Assembly: GCF_029894125.1 (NCBI RefSeq)
Contig: NZ_JARXYZ010000002.1
Location: 62,001 to 126,000, forward strand
From: Kitasatospora sp. MAA19
GTDB taxonomy: Bacteria; Actinomycetota; Actinomycetes; Streptomycetales; Streptomycetaceae
Length of the DNA stretch: 64,000 nt
Direction of reading: 5' to 3'
The position numbers were made by a program, and so were the translations under genes. How positions within the stretch are numbered: position 1 is the stretch's first letter; each line of letters begins with the position of its first letter. Under the pieces are notes generated by a model. The model did no database searches. It was not told where the DNA came from and saw nothing but the letters and a program-made list of their open reading frames with translations. Shown one piece after another: positions 44,285-52,922 of this stretch.

Positions 44285-44752
44285 CGGCGCATGCGCTGCC
44301 TGCCTGACCGCCTGACTGCCTGACTGCCTGCCTGCCTGACCGACACCGAGGGTGCCGACGACGGAGGCACGACGCTGGCGGGGTGATGGAGGACGGCGCC
44401 ACCCGTTCGGAACGCGAGGTTCTGCTGGGCGTCATGAGCGATTGAGGGCCACCCCCAACCCGCTGCCGGCCACGGGGCGGTGGGTCTCGACGCCTCCAGG
44501 TCCACTCCCCGACGCCCCACTCAAACTGACTGACCGTCAACTACCTTCGCACTTCCCGCACCTCATTCCCGGCACGGGCCCGACGGAAGGGGCGTTGAAC
44601 TCATGGCCCACCTCGCGCTACCGTCGCCGCACTCTGCCGAGCACGCTCCCTTGAACGAAGAGCCGCAGAACGGGAGCAGGGCCGCGCACGACACGTGAGC
44701 CCGTGGAGGGGCGGCGCTCGTATTCGGCCTGTCCTCCGGAGGAGGATCCCCC
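44285..44752. other. Gene-free stretch with a TGCC(T) tandem repeat
   Basis: This 468-bp region starts with GCCTGACTGCCTGCCTGACC-like short tandem repeats (44296-44342). Beyond that no frame looks coding on either strand. A weak TTGAAC (44595-44600), 18-bp spacer, TACCGT (44619-44624) promoter could serve the downstream oxidoreductase gene. Confidence 0.5.
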
Positions 44753-45616
44753 ATGCAACCCGTCAAGATCGGCCTCGGCCTCCCCGTCCACGACCCCGCC
44801 CTGCTGTTCGACTGGGCCCGACGGGCCGACGCCGGCCCGTTCAGCACGCTCGGCCTGCTGGACCGGCTGGTGTTCGACAGCCCCGAGCCCCTGGTGGCCC
44901 TGGCCGCCCTGGCCGGCGCCACGTCCCGCATCCGTCTGCAGACCGAGGTGCTGATCGCGCCGCACCACGGCACCGCGCTGCTCGCCAAGCAGACCGCCAC
45001 CCTGGACCGGCTCTCCGGCGGGCGGTTCACGCTCGGCATCGGCGTCGGCGGCCGGGAGGACGACTGCCTGGCCGCCGGCATCGACCCGCGCCGCCGGGGC
45101 CGGCGCCTCGACGAGCAGCTGCCGGTGCTGCGCCGCCTGTGGGCCGGCGAGCCGTACGGCGAGGGGGTCGGCCCGATCGGGCCCGCGCCGGTGACGCCCG
45201 GCGGACCTGAGGTGCTGTTCGGCGGCTTCGCCCCGGCCGCGCTGGACCGGGTCGGCCGGTTCGGGGACGGCTTCCTCGGCGCGTCGCTGCCGCCGGAGTC
45301 GATGGCCGGGCTGTTCCAGGACGTCGAGAAGTCCTGGCAGCGGCACGGCCGCGACGGCAGGCCCCGGCTGGTGGCCCAGGTGAACGCCGCGCTCGGCTCG
45401 GAGCAGACGGTCGAGGAGGCCCGGCGCAACATCCACGCGTACTCCTCGTTCAGCGAGTTCGCCGACCAGACGACGGACCGCCTGCTCACCACACCGCAGG
45501 CGGTCCGGGCCGCCGTGGCCGGCTACACGGCCATCGGCGCGGACGAGGTGATGCTGTACTGCTGGTCCCCCGAGGTCGACCAGGTGGACCGCTTCGCCGA
45601 GGCGCTGTTCCGGTAA
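44753..45616 (+). CDS. LLM-class flavin-dependent oxidoreductase
   Basis: This 287-residue protein has the luciferase-like monooxygenase barrel: IGLGLPVHDPALLFDWARRA, a RIRLQTEVLIAP strand, LLAKQTATLDRLSGGRFTLG and GIGVGGREDD. It likely uses FMN or coenzyme F420 on an unidentified substrate. GGAGGAGGA precedes ATG 44753. It converges with hemC, ending 29 bp from that gene. Confidence 0.88.
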   Translation: MQPVKIGLGLPVHDPALLFDWARRADAGPFSTLGLLDRLVFDSPEPLVALAALAGATSRIRLQTEVLIAPHHGTALLAKQTATLDRLSGGRFTLGIGVGGREDDCLAAGIDPRRRGRRLDEQLPVLRRLWAGEPYGEGVGPIGPAPVTPGGPEVLFGGFAPAALDRVGRFGDGFLGASLPPESMAGLFQDVEKSWQRHGRDGRPRLVAQVNAALGSEQTVEEARRNIHAYSSFSEFADQTTDRLLTTPQAVRAAVAGYTAIGADEVMLYCWSPEVDQVDRFAEALFR

Positions 45617-45645
45617 CGGACGGCAGCCCGCAGCCGGCGGGGACG

Positions 45646-46581
45646 TCAGTGCGGGATGCCCGCGATCAGGTCCTGCGCGCCCTGCCGCTTGAGCGCCAGG
45701 GCCGTGGAGGTGCCGAGGTCCTCGGGGTCGAGGGCGCCGGCCCACTCGTGGGCGTCCAGCACCTGCTTGCCGTCCGGGCTGAAGACCCGGCCGCGCATCG
45801 AGAGCCGGCCGTCCGCTTCGGCCTTGGCGTAGCCGGCGATCGGGCTGTTGCAGTGGCCCTGCAGGACGTGCAGGAACATCCGCTCGGCCGCCGCCTCGCG
45901 CCAGGTGTCGCGGTGGCCGAGCCCGGCGACGGCGTCGATGGTGACGACGTCGTCCTCGCGGCACTGCAGGACGAGGATGCCGGCCCCGATCGGCGGGCAC
46001 ATCGTCTCGACGTCCAGGATCTCGGTGATCCGCGCCTGCTCGCCGATCCGCTCCAGCCCGGACACGGCGAGCAGCAGCGCGTCGACGTCCCCGGCCGCCA
46101 GCTTGGCCAGCCGGCTGTTGGCGTTGCCGCGGATCGGCAGGCACACCAGGTGCGGGTGGGAGGCGGCGAGTTGGGCGACGCGGCGGACGGAGGAGGTGCC
46201 GATCCGGGTGCCGGGCGGCAGTTCGGCCAGGGGCAGGCCGCCGGGGTGGACGAGGGCGTCGCGGATGTCGTCGCGGCGCAGGTAGGCGGCGAAGACGGTG
46301 CCGGCGGGCAGCGGGCGGTCGGCGGGCACGTCCTTGAGGCAGTGCACGGCGACGTCGGCCTCCCCGGCGAGCAGCGCGGCGTCGACCTCCTTGGTGAACG
46401 CACCCTTGCCGCCGAGCCGGGCGAGGTCGCCCGTCCAGCGGTCGCCCGAGGTGGTGACCGGCACCACCTCGGTGCGCAGCCCCGGGTGCAGGGCGGCGAG
46501 TTCGGCGCGGACGCGCTCCACCTGGGCGAGCGCCATGGGTGAGGAGCGGGAGACGATGCGGATCAGCTCAGCGGTGGCCAT
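45646..46581 (-). CDS. hemC: Hydroxymethylbilane synthase (second-copy type)
   Basis: This 311-residue enzyme has [10 protein letters not shown] at the N-terminus, [14 protein letters not shown], the AVHCLKDVP block with the catalytic Asp, [13 protein letters not shown], and the dipyrromethane-attachment Cys in [12 protein letters not shown]. It polymerises four porphobilinogen units in tetrapyrrole synthesis. Several motif positions differ from the canonical protein (AVHSLKD, EGGC), and it stands alone without hemA, hemB or hemD. It may therefore be a paralogue to the housekeeping hem cluster copy. Confidence 0.9.
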   Translation of the reverse strand: MATAELIRIVSRSSPMALAQVERVRAELAALHPGLRTEVVPVTTSGDRWTGDLARLGGKGAFTKEVDAALLAGEADVAVHCLKDVPADRPLPAGTVFAAYLRRDDIRDALVHPGGLPLAELPPGTRIGTSSVRRVAQLAASHPHLVCLPIRGNANSRLAKLAAGDVDALLLAVSGLERIGEQARITEILDVETMCPPIGAGILVLQCREDDVVTIDAVAGLGHRDTWREAAAERMFLHVLQGHCNSPIAGYAKAEADGRLSMRGRVFSPDGKQVLDAHEWAGALDPEDLGTSTALALKRQGAQDLIAGIPH

Positions 46582-46635
46582 GGCGCGATGATAGGCGCTC
46601 GAACACCATTCCTTGACGTGGTGTCAGCCATGCGG

Positions 46636-46670
46636 CGGACGGCCGGGCGGCTTCTCCGCCCGGCCGTCCG
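46636..46670 (-). terminator. Terminator of the second ABC module
   Basis: A perfect 15-bp stem (46636-46650 with 46656-46670) closes a 5-nt loop just beyond the permease stop codon. Confidence 0.8.
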
Positions 46671-46684
46671 TGTGCCACCCGCGC

Positions 46685-48994
46685 TCACTCGTTGTGCAGC
46701 ACCTCGGCGATCGGCAGCCGGGCCGCCGAGCGGGCCGGGACGAGGGCGCCGAGGACGGCGATCACGACGCCCGCCAGCGCGAGGCCGGTCAGCAGCGGGG
46801 CGCCCCAGACGTCCTTCGTCGCCTCCGGGAAGTGGATGATCCGGACGTTCTCGACGATCAGCCGGTGCGCCATCATCCCGACCGGGATGCCGATGATCCC
46901 GCTGACCACGCCCTGCCAGGCCACCGAGGTGACCGTCATCGCGACGACCTGCCGGGGCGTCATCCCGATCGACTTCAGCATGCCGAGGTCCCGGCGACGC
47001 TCGCGGATGGTGAGCAGCAGGGTGTTGAAGACGCCGAGCGCGGCGACCACCGACAGCAGGACGCTGAAGGTCGTGCTGAAGGTCTTGATCGCGACGACGG
47101 GCCCTGCCGAACTCGCCGTGACGATCGAGGGCGAGAGGCTCGGGTCGGCGGCCGTGACCGCCTTCTGGTACGCCTGCGCGTCGGTGCCGTCGGCGAGCCG
47201 CACGTCGTACTCGACCACGTGCGGGTCGGGGGTGAGCAGGGCCCTGGTGGCGTCGTTGGAGGAGATCGAGTTGGCGTTGCCCTGGACCTCCTCGCCGACG
47301 ACGGTGACGGTGGTCTGCCGGCCGTCCAGGACCAGGGTGATCCGGTCACCGAGCTTGACCCCGTGCTGGTCGAGGAAAGCCGGCCCGGCCTCGACCTCGT
47401 TCAGTCCGGTTGCCGGGCGGCCCTCCACCACGTCGAGCCGCCGGTGGTCGACCATGGCGTCGCCGCCGTAGAAGTTGGCGAAGACGGGCTGGGGCTGTCC
47501 CACGATGCCGATCCGGACCAGCCCGCGGACGGAGACCCGCTCGGCGCCGGGGGTGGCGTGCAGCATCGCCTCGGTCTGCTCCGGGGTCAGCCGGGGCGCG
47601 ATCTTGTTGTCCGAGAAGACACTGGTCTGCACGTCGATGTGGGTCCTGCCGTCGGGCGCGGGCATGGTCTTGGCCAGGGTGCTGCTCACCCCGGTGGTCA
47701 CGGTCACGGTGACCACCCCGAGCACGATCGCCGCCATGGTCAGCGCGGTGCGGGCCGGGCGGGCGAAGGGCTGGCCGAGACCGAGGCTGACGGCGCGCGG
47801 CAGCCGGGTGCCGCTCAGCCAGCGCTGGACCTTCAGTCCGCGTCCGGTGCGCGGCGCGCTGCCGGCCGAGATGGCCTGGGCGGCGGAGAGCCGGTGGGCC
47901 CGCGAGGCGGGGACGAGCGCGGCGAGGGCGACCAGCAGCGGGACGCTGAGCAGGGTGGCGGCGGGCAGCCAGCCGGCCGGCTCGATCACGGCGGCGCCGG
48001 TCGAGATCCCGGAGAACGCGGTCTCGAGGATCGGGTACGCCGCCGCCCAGCCGGCCGCCGTCCCGAGGACGGTGCCGACGACCGCGGGCACCGAGACCAT
48101 GGTCAGGTAGACCATGACCACCTGGCGCGGGGTGAAGCCGATCGACTTCAGCACGCCGATGTGCCGGTAGCCGGAGACCACCGCGCCGCTCACCACGTTG
48201 CCGACGATCAGCGCGGCGACGATGAGGCCGAGCACGCCGAAGACCGTCATCAGCGGCAGGTAGGCGTCGGCGCCCGCCGAGAAGGCCTGCTTGAGCACCA
48301 GGTACGACTGCGAGCTGGCGACGGCGTCCTTGGGCAGGCCCTCGGTGGCGGTGCCGAGCGAGGCGGTGAGCTGCTGCTCGGTGGCCGCGTCGGTGAAGCG
48401 GTAGAGCATCTGCCGGGCGGTGGGGTGCAGGGCGGCCGCCTGCGCGGGGGTGACCCAACCGCCGGAGGACTGGCTCATGTCGGTCGCGAAGCCGACGACC
48501 GTGAGCTTCAGCCCCGTGCTGGTGATGAGCTGATAGCCGAGGTTCCACGCCCCGGCGCCCCCGCCCGGGTTGTTGACGACCACCTCGCCGGGCGCGGTGG
48601 CCCAGCGGCCGGCCAGCAGTCGCACCCGGTCCACCGGACCGCCCTGGTCGGCCCGGCCGACCAGGGTCAGCGGTCCGGGCGGGCGGCCGACCCAGTCGGT
48701 GGGGATCTCCACCACGGCCTGGTCGAACGGTCCGGCGGCCGCCTCGACGCCCGGCCGATGGGCGGTGGCGGCCAGTTGCTCCGCCGAGGCCTTGGCCGGG
48801 TCGAAGGCGGCGGCGACGTGCGCGCCGCGCTCGGCGTCGAAGGCGTCGTCGAAGGGGGCCCGGGCGGCGCTGATCACCGCGAGGGCGAGCAGCACCGTCG
48901 CGGTGGAGCAGAAGACGACCAGGCCGATCACGATGGTCTGCACCCGGCGGCGCTTCACGGCCGCCCGGGAGGCCCGCCACACGGCGCCGGTCAC
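46685..48994 (-). CDS. FtsX-family ABC transporter permease (paralogue)
   Basis: This 769-residue membrane protein has the same duplicated FtsX layout as the permease at 1307-3700. It shares blocks such as VLGLIVAALIVGNVVSGAVV and KSIGFTPRQVVM, and a second FtsX domain with GMLKSIGMTPRQVVAMTVT-type helices. It overlaps the ATPase gene start by 4 bp (48991-48994). The substrate is unknown; linkage to a two-component pair again suggests sensing of envelope-active compounds. Confidence 0.9.
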   Translation of the reverse strand: MTGAVWRASRAAVKRRRVQTIVIGLVVFCSTATVLLALAVISAARAPFDDAFDAERGAHVAAAFDPAKASAEQLAATAHRPGVEAAAGPFDQAVVEIPTDWVGRPPGPLTLVGRADQGGPVDRVRLLAGRWATAPGEVVVNNPGGGAGAWNLGYQLITSTGLKLTVVGFATDMSQSSGGWVTPAQAAALHPTARQMLYRFTDAATEQQLTASLGTATEGLPKDAVASSQSYLVLKQAFSAGADAYLPLMTVFGVLGLIVAALIVGNVVSGAVVSGYRHIGVLKSIGFTPRQVVMVYLTMVSVPAVVGTVLGTAAGWAAAYPILETAFSGISTGAAVIEPAGWLPAATLLSVPLLVALAALVPASRAHRLSAAQAISAGSAPRTGRGLKVQRWLSGTRLPRAVSLGLGQPFARPARTALTMAAIVLGVVTVTVTTGVSSTLAKTMPAPDGRTHIDVQTSVFSDNKIAPRLTPEQTEAMLHATPGAERVSVRGLVRIGIVGQPQPVFANFYGGDAMVDHRRLDVVEGRPATGLNEVEAGPAFLDQHGVKLGDRITLVLDGRQTTVTVVGEEVQGNANSISSNDATRALLTPDPHVVEYDVRLADGTDAQAYQKAVTAADPSLSPSIVTASSAGPVVAIKTFSTTFSVLLSVVAALGVFNTLLLTIRERRRDLGMLKSIGMTPRQVVAMTVTSVAWQGVVSGIIGIPVGMMAHRLIVENVRIIHFPEATKDVWGAPLLTGLALAGVVIAVLGALVPARSAARLPIAEVLHNE

Positions 48995-49716
48995 GACTGC
49001 GCCTCCAGCATCCGCTCGCGCGCCACCCGGCCGTCCGCGACCTCGACCAGCCGGCTGGCGCAGCGGGTGGCCAGGTTGGGGTCGTGGGTGACGATCAGCA
49101 GGGTCTGCCCGATCTGGTTGAGGTCGATCAGCAGGTCCATCACCTGCTCCCCCGAGCGGCTGTCCAGCGCGCCGGTCGGCTCGTCCGCGAGCAGCAGCGC
49201 CGGGCGGTTCATCAGGGCCCGGGCCACCGCGACGCGCTGGCGCTCGCCGCCGCTGAGCGAGGCCGGGTAGACGTCCTTGCGGTGCGCGACGCCGAGTTCG
49301 TCCAGCAGCTCAAGTGCCCGGCGGCGCGCCTGGCGGGCGGTGGTGCCGGTCAGCTGGGCGGCCAGGGCGACGTTGTCGAGGGCCGGGAGGTCGTCGATCA
49401 GGTTGAAGAACTGGAAGATCATGCCGACGTGGCGGCGGCGGAACAGGGCCAGCCCGGTCTCGTTCAGCTGCCCGAGGTCCTGGCCCTGCACCCGGACGGT
49501 GCCGGAGGTGGGGCGGTCCAGCCCGGCCACCATGTTCAGCAGGGTGGACTTGCCGCAGCCCGAGGGGCCCATCACGGCGACCGCCTCGCCCGCCCTGATC
49601 CGCAGGTCGAGTCCGTCGAGCGCCTTGGCGTCGCCGAACTCCTTGTGCACCCCGGACAGCTCGACGACGACCTGCGCGTCGTCCGGCCGGGTGGTCCCGT
49701 CGTGGTCGTTGCTCAT
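48991..49716 (-). CDS. ABC transporter ATP-binding protein (paralogue)
   Basis: This 241-residue ATPase has Walker A GPSGCGKST, MIFQFFNLIDDL, LSGGERQRV, LLLADEPTGALDSRSGEQ and VTHD. It is closely similar in order and motifs to the ATPase at 3822-4535 and should energise the permease at 46685-48994. The minus-strand operon diverges from a kinase/regulator pair. Confidence 0.93.
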   Translation of the reverse strand: MSNDHDGTTRPDDAQVVVELSGVHKEFGDAKALDGLDLRIRAGEAVAVMGPSGCGKSTLLNMVAGLDRPTSGTVRVQGQDLGQLNETGLALFRRRHVGMIFQFFNLIDDLPALDNVALAAQLTGTTARQARRRALELLDELGVAHRKDVYPASLSGGERQRVAVARALMNRPALLLADEPTGALDSRSGEQVMDLLIDLNQIGQTLLIVTHDPNLATRCASRLVEVADGRVARERMLEAQS

Positions 49717-49758
49717 GGTGGACGACGGTAGGCGCGGCCGCCCGGGCCGGGCGTCCCA

Positions 49759-49805
49759 CCCCGGGTGTAACCGCAGGTGGCCGTAGTCCCCGGGATGTAC
49801 CCGGG
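49759..49805. promoter_or_regulatory. Repeated CCGGG(N)TGTA elements in divergent promoter
   Basis: CCCCGGGTGTAACC (about 49759-49772) and CCCCGGGATGTACCCGGG (49788-49805) lie between the divergent ABC and two-component operons. They share a GGTGTA-like core with the dyad at 4641-4666 of the paralogous module. Confidence 0.45.
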
Positions 49806-49822
49806 CGGCACCCCCGGATGAT

Positions 49823-50686
49823 GTGGATCACTCGCTGAGCTGGGAAGCTGTCGGCGTGTGGGGAACGGGGTTGGAGTGGGCCACCGTCGCGGTGGCGGGT
49901 ACGGCGGGCACGGCGGCCGGCTGGCTGGGCATCGCGCTCGCCCGGGCGCGCCGGCAGCACCGGGCGGCCATCGGCGAGCGCGGCTGGCTGCTGGAACGGG
50001 AGCGGGAGAGCGCCGCCCGTACCGCCGTGGACGCCGAACGGGCGCGCATCGCGGCCGAGTTGCACGACATCGTCAGCCACAACGTGAGCCTGATGGTGGT
50101 CCAGGCCGGGGCCGCGCGCGAGGTGCTCGCCACCATGCCCGAGGAGGCGACGGCGGCGATGAGCGCCGTCGAGGCCGCCGGGCGCGACACGATGACCGAG
50201 CTGCGGCACCTGCTCGGGCTGCTCGCCCCCGCCGCGGACGGCCGCGAGGAGCCGGCGACGGACGGCTTCGCGCCGCAGCCCAGCCTGAGCCGGCTCAGCC
50301 CGCTGATCGACCGGTTCGCCTTCGCCGGACTGCCGGTGGAGGTGCGGATCTCGGGCGAGCCGAGACCGCTGCCCGGCGGCGTCGACGTGACGGCGTACCG
50401 GATCGTCCAGGAGGCGCTGACCAACGCGCTCAAGCACGGGGACGGGGTGACGGCCGAGGTGACGGTGCGGTACGCGGACCACTACCTGCGGGTGGAGGTG
50501 CTGAACAGCGGGCCGAGCGTGCTGGCCGGCGCCCCGGCCGCGCCCGACCGCAAGCCCGACGGCGCCGGGCGCGGGCTGCTCGGCCTGCGCGAGCGGGTCG
50601 CCGTGTACGGCGGCGACCTCGACGCCCGGCGCCGCCTCGGCGGCGGCTACCGGGTCCGCGCCCGCATCCCGCTGGACCGGCCGTGA
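49823..50686 (+). CDS. Sensor histidine kinase (paralogue, single N-terminal helix)
   Basis: This 287-residue kinase has only one predicted transmembrane helix (about residues 18-40). A HisKA_3 segment follows with ARIAAELHDIVSHNVS and His81, then an ATPase domain with QEALTNALKHG and GRGLLGLRERV. It is much shorter than the kinase at 4773 and seems to lack an extracellular sensor, so the transporter may act as sensor. The start at GTG 49823 is uncertain; GTG 49857 is an alternative. Its stop codon overlaps the regulator start (GTGA). Confidence 0.88.
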   Translation: MDHSLSWEAVGVWGTGLEWATVAVAGTAGTAAGWLGIALARARRQHRAAIGERGWLLERERESAARTAVDAERARIAAELHDIVSHNVSLMVVQAGAAREVLATMPEEATAAMSAVEAAGRDTMTELRHLLGLLAPAADGREEPATDGFAPQPSLSRLSPLIDRFAFAGLPVEVRISGEPRPLPGGVDVTAYRIVQEALTNALKHGDGVTAEVTVRYADHYLRVEVLNSGPSVLAGAPAAPDRKPDGAGRGLLGLRERVAVYGGDLDARRRLGGGYRVRARIPLDRP

Positions 50687-51414
50687 CGGAGGAGACCGTG
50701 GAAGACACGACGAGGGAACCCGACGAGCGGCGCCGCCCGAGGGTGGTGATCGCCGACGACCAGGAACTGGTCCGCACCGGGTTCCGGATGATCCTCACCG
50801 CGCGCGGCATCGACGTGGTCGCCGAGGCCGCCGACGGTGCCGAGGCGGTGGCCGCGGCGGTCACGCACCGGCCCGACGTCGCGCTGCTGGACATCCGGAT
50901 GCCCGGCATGGACGGCCTGGAGGCCGCCCGCCGGATCCTCGCCCGGGTGCCCGGCTGCCGGGTGATCATGCTGACCACCTTCGACCTCGACCACTACGTC
51001 TACGCCGCGCTCGCCGCCGGGGCCAGCGGCTTCCTGCTCAAGGACGTCACCTCCGCCCACCTCGCCGCCGCCGTCCGCCTGGTCGACACCGGGGACGCCC
51101 TGCTCGCCCCCTCGATCACCCGGCGCCTGGTCGAGCGCTTCGCCGCCGGCGCCCCGCGTCCCGCCCCCGGCGCCGACGGCCCGGCGCTGCACCGCGACCT
51201 CGCCCCGCTCACGCCGCGCGAGGCGGAGGTGCTGGCGCTGCTCGGACGCGGGCTGTCCAACGCCGAGTTGGCGGCCGAACTGACCCTCAGCGAGTCGACG
51301 GTGAAGACGCACGTCGCCCGGATCTTCGCCAAGCTCGACCTGCGCGACCGGGCGCAGGCGGTCGTCCTCGCGTACGAGACCGGGTTGGTCGCGCCCGGGG
51401 GCCGGCAGCCGTGA
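50683..51414 (+). CDS. LuxR-family response regulator (paralogue)
   Basis: This 243-residue regulator has a receiver domain with D70 in VALLDIRMPG and the switch lysine in FLLKDVT. The LuxR helix-turn-helix has LTPREAEVLALLGRGLSNAELA and ESTVKTHVARIF. It is coupled to the kinase by a 4-bp overlap. By analogy with such modules it probably controls the divergent ABC exporter. Confidence 0.92.
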   Translation: MTEETVEDTTREPDERRRPRVVIADDQELVRTGFRMILTARGIDVVAEAADGAEAVAAAVTHRPDVALLDIRMPGMDGLEAARRILARVPGCRVIMLTTFDLDHYVYAALAAGASGFLLKDVTSAHLAAAVRLVDTGDALLAPSITRRLVERFAAGAPRPAPGADGPALHRDLAPLTPREAEVLALLGRGLSNAELAAELTLSESTVKTHVARIFAKLDLRDRAQAVVLAYETGLVAPGGRQP

Positions 51415-51443
51415 CGCAACCCCACAGTCGTTCCCTGAGCCCT

Positions 51444-51498
51444 GAATCAACTCCCTTGATTCGCACGACAATCATCTATCTAACTCGTTAGAGCTAAC
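51444..51498. promoter_or_regulatory. Palindromes over the promoter of the P450-rppA operon
   Basis: GAATCAA-CTCCC-TTGATTC (51444-51462) contains a TTGATT -35-like box. CTAAC-TC-GTTAG-AG-CTAAC (51480-51498) forms two overlapping palindromes near the expected -10. The AT content is well above the surroundings. Two distinct dyads over one promoter suggest dual regulation, for example by a MarR-type protein. Confidence 0.55.
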
Positions 51499-51544
51499 TC
51501 CCCATCCGATTCACATTTTTGCCAGTCCATGGGGGAACATCTTT

Positions 51545-51610
51545 ATGTCCGAGCCCGAACGAAAGAAACCATTCGGGCGGCATTACCACGACATCTGGAT
51601 AGGCCCGTGA
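51545..51610 (+). CDS. 21-codon ORF coupled to the P450 gene
   Basis: ATG 51545 has GGGGGAA eight bases upstream, the best ribosome-binding site in this region. It encodes a 21-residue peptide containing KKPFGRHYHDIWIGP. Its TGA stop overlaps the GTG start of the P450 gene (GTGA). The tail is rich in aromatic residues and His. It could be a translational leader for the P450 gene or a short product peptide. No similar named family is recalled; conservation would decide whether it is real. Confidence 0.5.
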   Translation: MSEPERKKPFGRHYHDIWIGP

Positions 51611-52812
51611 CTTCCTCCGCCCCCGTGTGGGACTGCCCCTTCAACCACACCGACGGTCTGGAGTTCGATCCGCTTCTCAAGCGGCTGCTCACCGAGGCCC
51701 CGATCGCCAGGATCCGCCTGCCGCACGGCGAGGGCGAGGCCTGGCTGGCCACCCGCTACGAGGACGTCCGCGTGGTCACCACCGACCGGCGGTTCAGCCG
51801 CGCCGCCGGCATCGGGCGCGACCTGCCCCGGATGACGCCCGCCCCGATCGCCCAGGCCGAGGCGATCAACCTGATGGACCCGCCGGCCCACAACCGGCTG
51901 CGCCGCCTCGTCGCCCAGGGCTTCACCAACCGCCAGGTCGAGCGGATGCGCCCGACCACCCAGCGGATCGTCGACGGCTACCTCGACGAGATGGCCGAAC
52001 ACGGCTCCCCCGCCGACCTGGTGCACTTCCTCTCCAGCCGGCTCCCGCTCACCACCATCTGCGAGCTGCTGGACATCCCCGAGCAGGACCGCGCCGAACT
52101 GCGCGGCCACGCCGTCGCCATGATGGCGATGGGCCTCGGCAGCCGGGCCGGCCAGGAGACCGCCAAGGCCGCGCTGCGCGGCTACTTCACCGAGCTGACC
52201 GCCGCCCGCCGCGCGCACCCGGGCGAGGACCTCGTCAGCGCCCTCGCCACCGCCCGCGACGGCGACGAACTGCTGGACGACCAGGAGTTGGCCGTCATGG
52301 CGATGGTCCTGCTGGTCACCGGCCACGACACCAGCACCTACCAGCTCAGCAACATCACCTACACCCTGCTCACCCACCCCGAGCAGCTCGCCAAACTCCG
52401 CGCCCAGCCCGAACTGCTGCCGCGCGGACTGGAGGAGCTGCTGCGCTTCATCCCGTTCCGCCAGGGCGTCGGCATCGCCCGGGTCGCCACCGAGGACGTC
52501 GAGCTGGGCGGCGTGCCGATCCGGGCCGGCGAGGCCGTCCACGTCTCCTACCTCGCCGCCAACCGCGATCCGGCGATGTACGAGCGCCCCGACGAGCTGG
52601 ACCTCGACCGCGGCGCCCCCACCCACATGACCTTCGGCTACGGCCAGCACCACTGCCTCGGCGCACACCTGGCCCGGATGGAGCTCCAGGTCGCCATCGG
52701 CACCCTGCTGCGGCGCTTCCCCGGCCTGCGGCTGGCCGTCCCGCCGTCCGAACTGGACTGGCACACCGGCTCGATCTGGCGCTACCCGCGCACCCTGCCG
52801 CTCGCCTGGTGA
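51607..52812 (+). CDS. Cytochrome P450 (CYP158A-like)
   Basis: This 401-residue P450 has the I-helix segment LLVTGHDTSTYQ, EELLR (ExxR), and the heme loop FGYGQHHCLGA with Cys350. Its GEAWLATRYEDVRVVTTDRRF and HVSYLAANRDP segments resemble CYP158A2 of Streptomyces coelicolor, which couples flaviolin next to rppA. The next gene is rppA, so it probably oxidises or dimerises the tetrahydroxynaphthalene/flaviolin product. GTG 51607 is chosen because it overlaps the upstream small ORF and gives the usual N-terminus; an ATG at 51529 lacks a ribosome-binding site. Confidence 0.9.
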   Translation: MTSSAPVWDCPFNHTDGLEFDPLLKRLLTEAPIARIRLPHGEGEAWLATRYEDVRVVTTDRRFSRAAGIGRDLPRMTPAPIAQAEAINLMDPPAHNRLRRLVAQGFTNRQVERMRPTTQRIVDGYLDEMAEHGSPADLVHFLSSRLPLTTICELLDIPEQDRAELRGHAVAMMAMGLGSRAGQETAKAALRGYFTELTAARRAHPGEDLVSALATARDGDELLDDQELAVMAMVLLVTGHDTSTYQLSNITYTLLTHPEQLAKLRAQPELLPRGLEELLRFIPFRQGVGIARVATEDVELGGVPIRAGEAVHVSYLAANRDPAMYERPDELDLDRGAPTHMTFGYGQHHCLGAHLARMELQVAIGTLLRRFPGLRLAVPPSELDWHTGSIWRYPRTLPLAW

Positions 52813-52922
52813 CCTCCTCCCCGCGCCGCCCGCGCGGCGCCCGACCGACGCATCCGTAGACCGCCGGCCCAGGCCGCTCACCGGCCCGCCTGCCCGGGCC
52901 ACCCAGGGGGGAGACCCGCACC

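Noticed and set aside
44296..44342. Short tandem repeats as a CRISPR-like array
   Set aside because: The units are only 4-9 bp with no spacers. This is simple slippage repeat DNA, and no cas genes are present.
44345..44700. Possible small gene on either strand in the 44.3-44.75 kb gap
   Set aside because: Frames are short, composition-driven and lack start sites with ribosome-binding sequence or recognisable domains.
46613..49270. An 885-codon plus-strand frame across the second ABC module
   Set aside because: It mirrors the permease and ATPase genes on the other strand and shows no recognisable motif.
51529..51606. Longer N-terminus for the P450 from ATG 51529
   Set aside because: There is no ribosome-binding site before it, the extra residues do not resemble a P450 N-terminus, and the 21-codon ORF with a good site overlaps it in another frame.
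51545..51610. The 21-codon ORF as a confirmed P450-modified RiPP precursor
   Set aside because: The P450 resembles the CYP158A group and is linked to rppA, which explains it without a peptide substrate. The RiPP idea is kept only as a minor alternative.
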